From assembly GCA_041394705.1 (NCBI GenBank), contig JAWKHS010000024.1, positions 1-64,000 of the forward strand: 64,000 nucleotides of DNA, in the 5' to 3' direction. The stretch is from Vicinamibacterales bacterium. Its GTDB lineage: Bacteria; Acidobacteriota; Vicinamibacteria; Vicinamibacterales; UBA2999. Made by a program: the position numbers and the translations under genes. Below the pieces are notes generated by a model. The model did not search any database. It had not been told where the DNA came from and was given only the letters and a program-made list of their open reading frames with translations. How positions within the stretch are numbered: the first letter of the stretch is position 1; each line of letters opens with the position of its first letter. Of this stretch, positions 33,077-41,464 are shown in pieces.

Positions 33077-34155
33077 AGGAGGCCCACCTCTGGGCGGAAG
33101 CCGCGAGCGTCCCAGGCCTCGGGCGCGGAGCGCTGGAGAGACCAGCGCACGTCGTAGAGGGTCGTGCGGTACTCGCGCGGACGCAAGAGCCGGCGGCACG
33201 CCGTGAGTGCCGGATCGCGGCGGTCGAGAGCGACCGTGGTCCACGCCAGCCCGCGAGCGGCGGCGCGTGCCTGCAGTGCCGCGTGCAGCGCCGGCCAGTG
33301 CCCGGCCTCCGCGACGGTCGGCGCCACGACGGCGGCCTGGGCCACCACGTCGCCCGGACCCGGCAGAACCGGGCGGCCGCGAAGTCCGAGCGCCAGGTTC
33401 ACCACCGGCCGCATCACCCCCAGCGCGCCGTGCAGGGCGTCCACGACGATCTGGCGGAACGCGCGCTGATCCCAGAGGCCGGCCGCCGCGACGATGCGCC
33501 CCCGATCGCGCACGACGGCGAAGTCCACCGGCGTCAGTCCATGCGCGGCCAGCGCCGTCCACAGGTCCCCGTCCCACGCCAGCGTGAGGTGCGTCGACGG
33601 CGCGTGGCGCGCGAGAAACGCCGTGAGCTCGTCGACGGCCGGGGCCGCGGCGCCGTCAGCGGGGACGGCCGTCCCGCGCGCCACGGGCGCCACGAGCGTC
33701 ACAAGCTCGCACACGGCGCGGTAGGCCGGCAGGCCGAGCCGGCCGCCGTGCTCGAGGACCTGTCGCGCGCGGGCGTTGTCGTCGGCGATGCTCGTGAACA
33801 CGCCCTCGACGCCGGTGGACGCCGCCCAGTCGCCCAGCAGGCGGTAGCCCTCGCGCAGCGCGCGGCCAACACCGGGGATCCCGGCATCCGTACGCAGCTC
33901 GCTCAGGTAGCCGAGGCGGCACGGCCGGCCGTTCCGGTGCAGGGTGCGGACGCTGCACCGGCCCATCCCCACCACGGTCCCGTCGTGCTCGAGCACGATC
34001 GTCCGCTCGTCGGCGCCCGCCAGCCCCGCACCCGCGCCGTAGGCGGGCTCCCTCGTGAAGGCCACCGTCACCGCGCCGGGCATCACCGAGCGCCTGAGCA
34101 GGGCGCGCAGTCCGGCGTCGTCGTCCGCGATGGCGAGGCGCACGCCGGTCGTCAT
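33073..34155 (-). CDS. GNAT-family N-acetyltransferase with C-terminal extension
   Basis: About 360 aa. Residues 5-150 form a GNAT domain with the strand/loop GYLSELRTDAGIPGVGRALREGY and the following WAASTGVEGVFTSIADDNARA, a clear acetyl-CoA-type fold. The C-terminal 190 residues may be a second, degenerate copy of the same fold (LWTALAAHGLTPVDFAVVRDRGRIVAAAGLWD). Second copy is inferred by eye. ATG 34155 lies just before the stop of the radical SAM gene on the same strand (4 bp apart). Confidence 0.75.
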   Translation of the reverse strand: MTTGVRLAIADDDAGLRALLRRSVMPGAVTVAFTREPAYGAGAGLAGADERTIVLEHDGTVVGMGRCSVRTLHRNGRPCRLGYLSELRTDAGIPGVGRALREGYRLLGDWAASTGVEGVFTSIADDNARARQVLEHGGRLGLPAYRAVCELVTLVAPVARGTAVPADGAAAPAVDELTAFLARHAPSTHLTLAWDGDLWTALAAHGLTPVDFAVVRDRGRIVAAAGLWDQRAFRQIVVDALHGALGVMRPVVNLALGLRGRPVLPGPGDVVAQAAVVAPTVAEAGHWPALHAALQARAAARGLAWTTVALDRRDPALTACRRLLRPREYRTTLYDVRWSLQRSAPEAWDARGFRPEVGLL

Positions 34156-34159
34156 GGCG

Positions 34160-35524
34160 TCAGTGGACGGGGACGAGCGGTCCCCGGAACGCCTGGTCGC
34201 CCAGCGGATAGCCATCGCGCAGGCTCACGTCGTGGCGGTGCATGGCGTTGATGGCGTAGAAGTTGCGCCACATGAACCCGTTGCCGCGGTTCACGGGATC
34301 GAAGCTGCGCGCGAGGATGCTCCGCCACTGGTAGAACCGCCGGCGTGCCGCCACGCACGCACGCTGCAGGTCCTCGGGCGACATCCCCCGCGGCTGGAAC
34401 GGAATCGTGTTGTAGCTGTAGCGCTCGTCGAGCCACCACGCGTCGTAGAGCAGCCGGCCTTCCTCGGCGAGGCGCGCGTAGAGCGGCGTGCCGGGAAACG
34501 GCGTGAGGTGGTTGAAGGCGGCGATGTAGAACGCGTGCGCCTCCGCGAAGGCCACGGCCGGCGCGAAGCTGTCGGGCGTGTCGCCGTCGTACCCGAAGAT
34601 GAAGGTGCCGTACACGCGGATGCCGTGGCGCCTGAGGTTGGCCAGCGCCGTCTCGAACCCGCCGCGGGCCGTGTTGAAGCGCTTGTTCATCGACGCCAGA
34701 TTGGCGGCGTCCAGGCTCTCGAAGCCGATGAGCACGCCCTGGCAGCCGCTCCTGACCAGCAGGTCCAGGAACTCCTCGTCGTGCGCGGCGTTGATGCTGG
34801 CCTGGCTCACCCAGCGGACGCCCAGCGGAATGAGCGCCCGGAAGAACTCCTTGGCCTGGCGGAGGTTCGACGTGATGTTGTCGTCCACGAAGAAGAAGAG
34901 CCGCTTCTCCCGCGCCAGCGCGCGGACCTCGGCCAGGATCTCGTCGACGGGCCGCCGGGTCTGCGTGGCGTCGAACACAGTCTGCACCGCGCAGAACTCG
35001 CACTGGAAATGGCAGCCGCGCCCGGCCTCCACGAGGCCGATCGGGAGGTATCGCTTGCCGCGGAAGATCGTGCGATCCGGCGACAGCCCGGCCAGCGACG
35101 GCCGCGCCGTGGCGGTGTAGCGCGGCTGCAGGCGTCGATGGCGCGCGTCGTCGAGGACGAGGGGCCAGAGCGTCTCGGCCTCGCCCACCACGACGGATTC
35201 GGCGTAGCGGCCGACCTCGTCGGGACAGAGCGACGCGTGGAAGCCGCCCATCACCACCGGCACGCCGCGCCGGCGGTACTCCGACGCGATCTGGTAGGCA
35301 CGGCGCGCGGTGTAGGTCTCGACGCTGATGGCGACCAGGTCCGTGGGCTCGTCGAACGGCACGACCTCCATCCGGTCGTCCCAGAACCGCACCTCGACGT
35401 CCCGCGGCGTGAGGCCCGCGAGCGTGGCCGCGGGCAGCGGCTCCATCTGCCACGTACGGACGTAGCGTTGGCCCGGGCGCCGTCCCACGCACGGATGGAC
35501 GATGGTCAGGCGGAAGCGGCTCAC
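34160..35524 (-). CDS. B12-binding-type radical SAM protein (second of pair)
   Basis: About 454 aa. N-terminal cobalamin-binding-like Rossmann domain (TDLVAISVETYTARRAYQIA, VPVVMGGFHASLCPDE), then a radical SAM domain whose cluster ligands are in CHFQCEFC (near residue 160), followed by FFFVDDNITSNLRQAKEFF and a DUF4070-like C-terminal region (SYNTIPFQPRGMSPEDLQRA). The canonical DxHxxG cobalamin lower-ligand motif is not evident. GTG 35524 overlaps the stop of its paralogue (GTGA). Such proteins methylate or rearrange unactivated carbons; this one is uncharacterised. Confidence 0.87.
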   Translation of the reverse strand: MSRFRLTIVHPCVGRRPGQRYVRTWQMEPLPAATLAGLTPRDVEVRFWDDRMEVVPFDEPTDLVAISVETYTARRAYQIASEYRRRGVPVVMGGFHASLCPDEVGRYAESVVVGEAETLWPLVLDDARHRRLQPRYTATARPSLAGLSPDRTIFRGKRYLPIGLVEAGRGCHFQCEFCAVQTVFDATQTRRPVDEILAEVRALAREKRLFFFVDDNITSNLRQAKEFFRALIPLGVRWVSQASINAAHDEEFLDLLVRSGCQGVLIGFESLDAANLASMNKRFNTARGGFETALANLRRHGIRVYGTFIFGYDGDTPDSFAPAVAFAEAHAFYIAAFNHLTPFPGTPLYARLAEEGRLLYDAWWLDERYSYNTIPFQPRGMSPEDLQRACVAARRRFYQWRSILARSFDPVNRGNGFMWRNFYAINAMHRHDVSLRDGYPLGDQAFRGPLVPVH

Positions 35525-36954
35525 GAGGCCCGGGCGGCCGGCACGCCCGACGGCGCGCGGCCGATGATCCAGTCGCAGTTGTAGAAGCGCGACAGGTTGT
35601 GCGCGTAGAAGCGGTAGCCGAAGTTCGTGCTCAGGCGCACGGGCCACGGCGCCGGCGACTGCCGGATGCGCCGCCACATCGACGGCAGGCTGTAGGCGTG
35701 CCGCCACGCGGCCTCCACGCCGTCCTGCAGCGCCTGCACCGTCATGTGCTTCGGCTGGAACACCACGTGCTGCCCGTCGTACAGCTCCCAGTCCCTGGTG
35801 AGGATGCGGCCCTCGGATTCGAGACGGCGGTAGAACGGCGTGCCCGGGAACGGCGTGGCCACGGCGAAGCGCGGCAGGTCGATGCCCGCCCGCACGGCGA
35901 AGTCGGCGGTCTCGAGGAAGACATCGGGGCGGTCGTCGTCCAGCCCGAACACGAAGCAGCCCTGCAGCGCGATGCCGTGCGCGTGCAGCCGCTCGACCAC
36001 GCGCGTGAAGGTCGCCGGGGCGTTGAAGCCCTTCCGCTGGCTCTTCAGGTTCGCGACCGACAGCGACTCCAGGCCGATGAGGAGGCCCGCGCACCCGCTG
36101 GCCTCGGCCAGGTCGAGCAGCTCCTCGTCGTCGGCGATGAGCACCGTGGCCAGGCCGTACCAGCGCACCCGCAGCGGGACGAGGGCCGTGAAGAGGCGCA
36201 CCGCGTAGGCACGATCCGAGACCAGGTTCAGGTCCACGAAGATCAGTTTGCGCGCGCCGTGCTGGCGGATGTCGGCCACCACGTCGTCCACGGGCTTCTG
36301 GAGGGGACGGCGGCCCCAGGCACTGGGCGCGACGCAGAAATCGCACGGGTGCACGCAGCCGCGGGTGGCCTCGAAGACGTTGTTCGTGAGGAAGCGGCGG
36401 GAGGGCAGGAGATCGCGACGCGCGAACGGCCGACCGGCCAGGTCGAGGCCCGGCGCCTGCGTGTAGCGCGGCTGGAGGCGCCCGGCCGCCACGTCGCGCA
36501 GCAGCTGCGGCCAGGTGTCCTCGGCGTACCCCACCACGACGGCATCGGCGTGCGGGGCGGCGTCGTCCGGGACGAGGGTGACGTGCGGCCCGCCCAGGAC
36601 CACCACCGTGCCCCGTGCCCGGAGCCGGTCCGCGAGTTCGTAGGCCCGCTTCGCCGTCCCGGTGATGACGGTCAGCCCCACGACGTCCGCCTCCAGATCA
36701 GGGGGTACGTCCGCGATGCCCTCGTCGTACAGCGTGACCTCGTGCGGCAGATCGGCCGGGATGAGCGCGGCCAGGGTCGTCAACGTGAGCGGCTGGTAGC
36801 GAAGCGACTTCTTCCAGATGCCGCCCCGGTGCCGGTAGAGGGGGCCCTTGGGTGAGACCAGGGCAATCCGCAGGGGCCGGCCGGGCGTGGTGGTCACGAC
36901 GTTCGCGTCCGGCCCCATGACTGTTGGTACTACCGTCGAGATGGAGTTGTCCAT
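35521..36954 (-). CDS. B12-binding-type radical SAM protein (first of pair)
   Basis: About 477 aa. After a 28-residue leader the cobalamin-like domain starts (RIALVSPKGPLYRHRGG, VVVLGGPHVTLVPDDA), then the radical SAM barrel with cluster cysteines in CVHPCDFC (near residue 190), IFVDLNLVSDRAYA and FGLDDDRPDVFLETADFA. It is clearly a paralogue of the next protein and of similar length. ATG 36954. Two successive enzymes of this kind suggest two radical steps on one substrate. It lies 56 bp after the stop of the CoA-transferase gene. Confidence 0.87.
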   Translation of the reverse strand: MDNSISTVVPTVMGPDANVVTTTPGRPLRIALVSPKGPLYRHRGGIWKKSLRYQPLTLTTLAALIPADLPHEVTLYDEGIADVPPDLEADVVGLTVITGTAKRAYELADRLRARGTVVVLGGPHVTLVPDDAAPHADAVVVGYAEDTWPQLLRDVAAGRLQPRYTQAPGLDLAGRPFARRDLLPSRRFLTNNVFEATRGCVHPCDFCVAPSAWGRRPLQKPVDDVVADIRQHGARKLIFVDLNLVSDRAYAVRLFTALVPLRVRWYGLATVLIADDEELLDLAEASGCAGLLIGLESLSVANLKSQRKGFNAPATFTRVVERLHAHGIALQGCFVFGLDDDRPDVFLETADFAVRAGIDLPRFAVATPFPGTPFYRRLESEGRILTRDWELYDGQHVVFQPKHMTVQALQDGVEAAWRHAYSLPSMWRRIRQSPAPWPVRLSTNFGYRFYAHNLSRFYNCDWIIGRAPSGVPAARAS

Positions 36955-37010
36955 TGTCCGTTCGTGACCCCCGGGATCCGCAGCGGGGTGAGGGCGTGGC
37001 GTGGCGGCGG

Positions 37011-38309
37011 CTACGCGCGCGGCAGCACGAAGTGGCGGGCAGCCGCGAACTCCCGCGCGAGCTCGGCGCGCACGTCGGGATGGGCGATGCCGATGAGGGC
37101 CTCGGCGCGTCCCCGCAGCGTCTGCCCGAAGAGATTCACCGCGCCGTACTCGGTGACCACCCAGTGCACGTGCCCGCGGGTGGTGACCACGCCGGCCCCG
37201 GGCTTGACCGCCGAGACGATGCGCGAGGCGGTACCGCCGGCCGCCATCGACGGCAGCGCGATGATGGGCTTGCCGCCGCGCGAGAGGGCGGCGCCCCGGA
37301 TGAAGTCCATCTGGCCGCCGATGCCGGAGTAGATGCGGAAGCCGATGGAGTCGGCCACCACCTGGCCCGACAGATCCACTTCCAGCGCGGAGTTGATGGC
37401 CACCACCTTGTCGTTGCGCCGGATGAGCGCGGTGTCGTTCGTCCGATCGCACGGGTGGAACTCGACGAGCGGGTTGTCGTCCACGAAGCGGTAGAGCCGC
37501 TCGGTCCCCATGACGAAGCTCGTCACCAGCCGGCCCGGGTGCACGCGCTTCTTCCGGTTGGTGATGACGCCGGCCTGCACCAGATCGAGGATCCCGTCCG
37601 AGAACATCTCGGTGTGCACGCCCAGGTCGTGCTTGTCGCCGAGTCGCCGGAGCGTCGCGTCGGGAATCGCCCCCACGCCCGTCTGCAGCGTGGCGCCGTC
37701 CTCCACGAGCGCCGCGATCTGCGCGCCGATGGCGTCCTCGACCGGGCCGCCCGGGGCCGGCGGATGCGTGGGCAGCGGCCGATCCGTGTGCACGCAGGCG
37801 TCGAGGCGCGTGTACGGCACGAGCGTGTTGCCCAGCGTGCGCGGCATCTGGTCGTTCACCTCGGCCACCACGAGGCGGGCCGAGAGCGCGGCCGCCCGCG
37901 CGGCGTCCACGGAGGTGCCGAGCGAGCAGAACCCGTGGCGATCGGGCGGAGACAGTTGCAGGAGCGCCACGTCCAGGTCGATCGTCCGCGACATGAAGAG
38001 TGCGGGGATGTCCGACAGGAAGACCGGCATGCAGTCGGCGGCGCCCTCGTCGATCGCCTGGCGGACCGGCGGCCCCACGAAGAGCGACACCGACAGGAAG
38101 CGGTGACGGTGCGCCGGGTCCACGAAGGGCGCGGGCCCGTCCGTGTGCATGTGGTACAGCGTGATGTCGTGCAGGTCGGTGCGCCGGACCAGCGCCTCGA
38201 CGAGCGGCGTGGGCGTGGCGGCCGCGCCGTGCACGAACACCTTCATCCCGCTCCTGACGATGGAGACAGCCTCGTCGGGCGACGTCGTGCGAATCTTCTC
38301 TGGCGGCAT
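37011..38309 (-). CDS. Acetyl-CoA hydrolase / 4-hydroxybutyrate CoA-transferase family protein
   Basis: About 432 aa. Both CoA-transferase halves are present: GMKVFVHGAAATPTPLVEAL at the N terminus, LQTGVGAIPDATL and LGVHTEMFSDG in the middle, with the Glu in HTEMF the expected active-site residue, and SGIGGQMDFIRGA and KPIIALPSMAAGG near the C terminus. It exchanges CoA between acids, for instance activating or recycling an acyl group. First gene of the operon; its start faces the MBL gene promoter. Membership with the radical SAM genes rests on strand and a 56-bp gap. Confidence 0.88.
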   Translation of the reverse strand: MPPEKIRTTSPDEAVSIVRSGMKVFVHGAAATPTPLVEALVRRTDLHDITLYHMHTDGPAPFVDPAHRHRFLSVSLFVGPPVRQAIDEGAADCMPVFLSDIPALFMSRTIDLDVALLQLSPPDRHGFCSLGTSVDAARAAALSARLVVAEVNDQMPRTLGNTLVPYTRLDACVHTDRPLPTHPPAPGGPVEDAIGAQIAALVEDGATLQTGVGAIPDATLRRLGDKHDLGVHTEMFSDGILDLVQAGVITNRKKRVHPGRLVTSFVMGTERLYRFVDDNPLVEFHPCDRTNDTALIRRNDKVVAINSALEVDLSGQVVADSIGFRIYSGIGGQMDFIRGAALSRGGKPIIALPSMAAGGTASRIVSAVKPGAGVVTTRGHVHWVVTEYGAVNLFGQTLRGRAEALIGIAHPDVRAELAREFAAARHFVLPRA

Positions 38310-38572
38310 GCGATCTCCTGGCCGCGCGGCCACCGCCGCGGCACGCCCGCATGATCGCACGCTCGCGGGTGACGGCGGACCACGCCGGGGCTTCCAGCCG
38401 CGGACGGCACGGGGCCGGACGATCCGTCCTCACCCGGACTGGGCGCCACCGAGGCGGATACCGACGCTCAGCCCTCGTCACTTCAGTCCTTCGTCCCAGG
38501 GACGGGTGACCGCGGGCCGCCGCGGCGGCGTGCGAGCATCGTCGAGCGGGCGTCCCCGCAAAGGAGAGCGTG

Positions 38573-39553
38573 ATGCTGCTGCCGCTGATTCTCGGGGCCG
38601 TGCTGACCCAGGCCGCCGCCCCCGCCACGCCCGCGCCGGCGCCGCCGGTGGAGGTCGCGCCCGGCATCCACCTGATTCGCGGCGCCGTCGTGCCCGATCG
38701 CGGCCCGGACGGCAACACGATCGTCTTCGACGCCCCCGACGGCCTGGTCGTCGTGGACACGGGCCGCCACACCTGGCATAGCGACGCGATCCTGGCGTTC
38801 GCCAGGGCGCGGCGGCGTCCCATCGTGGCCATCGTCAACACGCACTGGCATCTCGATCACGCCAGCGGCAACCGGCGCCTCAAGGCCGTCTACCCGGACG
38901 CGAAGGTCTACACGACGAACGCGATCGACGGGGTGCTGGCGCCCGGTGGGTTCCTCGCGCGCAATCTGGAGGCCGCGCAGGCGGCCTTCGCCAAGGGCGG
39001 ACTGTCCGACGTCCGGCGGGAGGAAATGCAGATCTTCTTCGACACGATGGAGCACCGCGACTCGCTGCGACCCGATGTGGCGGTCGAGCGGTCGGGGCCG
39101 ATGCGCCTGGCGGGCCGGCCGCTGGACGTGCGCGTGACCGACGGCGCCGTGAGCGAAGCCGACGTGTGGCTGTACGACGCGGCGACGAAGGTGGCCGTCA
39201 TCGGCGACCTCATCACGGTGCCCGTGCCCTACTTCGAGTCCGCCTGCCCCGATCGGTGGCGCGCGGCGCTGGACGACGTGTGGGCGACGCCGTTCACGAC
39301 GGCCATTCCCGGACACGGCCCCGCGTTGTCGCGCGACGAGTTCCGTTCGTACCAGACGTCGTTCGGCGCGCTGGTGGCGTGCGTGGCGTCGGACGCTCCC
39401 GGCAAGGCGTGCGGCGCGGCGTGGGTCAAGGGCATCGGTGCGCTCGCGGGCGAGGACGCCAGCCGCCACGAGCTGATCACGGAGAACATCGAGTACTACG
39501 TCGACTTCCTCCGCAAGAGCGGCGGCAAGAGCCCGGACTGCCGGGCGCGCTGA
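38573..39553 (+). CDS. Secreted MBL-fold hydrolase
   Basis: About 326 aa. Signal-like N terminus (MLLPLILGAVLTQAA). The zinc motif is THWHLDHASG, with further ligands expected in IGDLI (Asp) and IPGHGPAL (His). The layout resembles B3-like metallo-beta-lactamase relatives, although many such proteins are lactonases, phosphodiesterases or quinohaem-linked hydrolases. ATG 38573 is preferred over the overlapping GTG 38570 because AAGGAG is at the right distance. Antibiotic resistance is not implied by the sequence alone. Confidence 0.83.
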   Translation: MLLPLILGAVLTQAAAPATPAPAPPVEVAPGIHLIRGAVVPDRGPDGNTIVFDAPDGLVVVDTGRHTWHSDAILAFARARRRPIVAIVNTHWHLDHASGNRRLKAVYPDAKVYTTNAIDGVLAPGGFLARNLEAAQAAFAKGGLSDVRREEMQIFFDTMEHRDSLRPDVAVERSGPMRLAGRPLDVRVTDGAVSEADVWLYDAATKVAVIGDLITVPVPYFESACPDRWRAALDDVWATPFTTAIPGHGPALSRDEFRSYQTSFGALVACVASDAPGKACGAAWVKGIGALAGEDASRHELITENIEYYVDFLRKSGGKSPDCRAR

Positions 39554-39563
39554 CGCCCCGCCG

Positions 39564-41375
39564 CTACTTCACCCGGTAGGCGAGCAGCACGTTGCCGGTG
39601 CGGCCCCGGTAGTCACCCGACCCGACGTAGAGCATCCCGCCGACGACGACCGGCGCCGGGCCGTTCAGCGAGGCACCGTGGGCGCTCACGCCGTTCACGG
39701 TCGTGAACTCGCCGTTCGTGTCGGCCGTCCACAGCACGCGTCCGTCTGCAGTGGAGTACGCGCGCAGCCCGCCGTCGAACGCGCCCGAGAACACGACACC
39801 CGGGATGACCGTCACGGCGGCCGACTGCGCGGCGGTGCAGCCGCGGCGCGGCGCCCCGCACAGGAGCGGCGAGGGCGGCGGCGCCACCCACGCGGGCGTT
39901 CCGGTCGCGAGATCCACGGCGTGCAGGCCGCCAGGCGTCGGCGTCGTGTTGTCGGCCACGGGGAGATACGCGTGGTCGCCGTCGATGGCGATCCCCCATT
40001 CGATGCCCCCGAGCGTGCCGCCCTTGCCGGCGCGGTACTGCCACAGGATCTCGCCTTGCCTGTCGGGATCCATGCCGTAGGCGACGCCCGACTTCTGGCC
40101 CACCACGATGACCTCTTTTCCGTCGCGGGTCCGGGCGACGACGGGCGAGGCGCCGAAGTCGAAGTCGGGGCCCTGCGTGGCGCCGCAGTTCGGCTCGCCG
40201 CTCCGGCAGCCGTAGACATCCTCCGGCGTGACCTGCTTCGCCCACTTCACGGCGCCGGTCTCGAGATCGAGCGCGACGACGGCCTCCGTCAGCGGCTGCG
40301 TCCGGCCGCTGTAGGTGTTGCCCGTGGCGACGTAGATCAGGCGCCGCCGCTCGTCGATCGTCGGCGCGGACCAGATGGCGCCGCCAGACGGCCCCAGCGA
40401 TTCGACGCCGTCCGGCCGCGTCCCCATCACCACGGGCTCGCCGACCATGAACGCCCGCCACACGACGTCGCCGGTGGCGGCATCCATCGCGACGAGGGCG
40501 CCCCGGAACGTGCAGCAGGGGTAGTTCGGTCCCTTCCCGACTTCCTCGTACGACGACGTCGGCACGTAGAGCCGCGAGCCGTGCACGGCGACCGATCCCG
40601 TGAGGCGGACCAGCGGGTGCGGATCGACGCGGCGCTTCCACAGCAGCCGGCCGTCCTGGGCGTCGAGCGCGTACGCGAAGCCGCGTTGATCGGAGAAGTA
40701 CGCGGCGACGACCTGGCGCCCGCCGATCCGCTGCGGGGCGATCGCCACCGACGACCGGACGCCGCCTTCCGCCTCGTAGTTCCAGTGGACGCAGCCCGTC
40801 GCCGCATCGAGCGCGTAGACGTGGCCGTTCTGGCTGCCCACGAACAGGCGGCCGCCGACGACGGTTGGCTGGCCCCAGGCGGACGTGGCCTCGGGAAAGC
40901 CGAAGGCCCAGGCGAGCGTCAGCTTCGGGATGTCCTCGGCGGTGAGCCCCGCGGCGGCGGCCGGCTGGAAGTGCGTGTTGGCGGTGGTCGGGCCCCAGCC
41001 GTTCCACGCGGGCTGCCCCGCCGCCGGCATCGTGAACGGGCGCGGCGCCGTGCACCGGCCGGCCATCGGATCGACGCCGGCGGTGGCGCCCGCGGGACGG
41101 CCGCTCAAATGCGCGGCCACGGCACGGCGTTCCGCGCCGCTCAGCGACAGGCCCTGATAGCGCATGGCCCCGCCGGTCAGGGCGGCCACGATCTGTTCCG
41201 GCGTCCTGTCCTTCAGCTGCTCCGGCGAGGGGGCCCTGGACGCGGGATCGGCGTCGTGACACGAGGCGCAGTGCGCCGTGTAGACGGCGGCGCCGTCGGG
41301 CGTCTGCGCCTGACTGGCGAAGGCCAGCAACAGGAACGACGGAAGGATCGACAGCGTGAGGCGAAGTCGCGGCAC
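39564..41375 (-). CDS. Periplasmic PQQ-type beta-propeller dehydrogenase with N-terminal cytochrome c
   Basis: About 603 aa. Signal peptide VPRLRLTLSILPSFLLLAF, then a cytochrome c domain (haem motif CASCH near residue 37, axial Met probably in GGAMRYQGLS). An eight-blade PQQ propeller follows, with repeated tryptophan-docking blades: YALDAATGCVHW, YALDAQDGRLLW, VALDLETGAVKW and a CC pair in NYPCCTF. The cytochrome is N-terminal, whereas most quinohaem alcohol dehydrogenases carry it at the C terminus. Start is uncertain: GTG 41375 or TTG 41411. Substrate, probably an alcohol or polyvinyl-alcohol-like compound, is not determined. Confidence 0.85.
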   Translation of the reverse strand: MPRLRLTLSILPSFLLLAFASQAQTPDGAAVYTAHCASCHDADPASRAPSPEQLKDRTPEQIVAALTGGAMRYQGLSLSGAERRAVAAHLSGRPAGATAGVDPMAGRCTAPRPFTMPAAGQPAWNGWGPTTANTHFQPAAAAGLTAEDIPKLTLAWAFGFPEATSAWGQPTVVGGRLFVGSQNGHVYALDAATGCVHWNYEAEGGVRSSVAIAPQRIGGRQVVAAYFSDQRGFAYALDAQDGRLLWKRRVDPHPLVRLTGSVAVHGSRLYVPTSSYEEVGKGPNYPCCTFRGALVAMDAATGDVVWRAFMVGEPVVMGTRPDGVESLGPSGGAIWSAPTIDERRRLIYVATGNTYSGRTQPLTEAVVALDLETGAVKWAKQVTPEDVYGCRSGEPNCGATQGPDFDFGASPVVARTRDGKEVIVVGQKSGVAYGMDPDRQGEILWQYRAGKGGTLGGIEWGIAIDGDHAYLPVADNTTPTPGGLHAVDLATGTPAWVAPPPSPLLCGAPRRGCTAAQSAAVTVIPGVVFSGAFDGGLRAYSTADGRVLWTADTNGEFTTVNGVSAHGASLNGPAPVVVGGMLYVGSGDYRGRTGNVLLAYRVK

Positions 41376-41464
41376 CGCGCGATGGTAGACGGCGGCGAGG
41401 CCGCCGGACAAGCCGTCATGGCCGGGCGTGCGGGTCGGTGCGCGCCGGGGTAGCATGCCAGCGC

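Noticed and set aside
35521..36954. Hopanoid-type HpnJ/HpnP assignment for the radical SAM proteins
   Set aside because: Layout is similar in general, but the sequence blocks and the neighbours do not match hopanoid clusters.
38573..39553. Antibiotic-resistance metallo-beta-lactamase
   Set aside because: The zinc motif is present but the family is broad; nothing specific to beta-lactam hydrolysis is seen.
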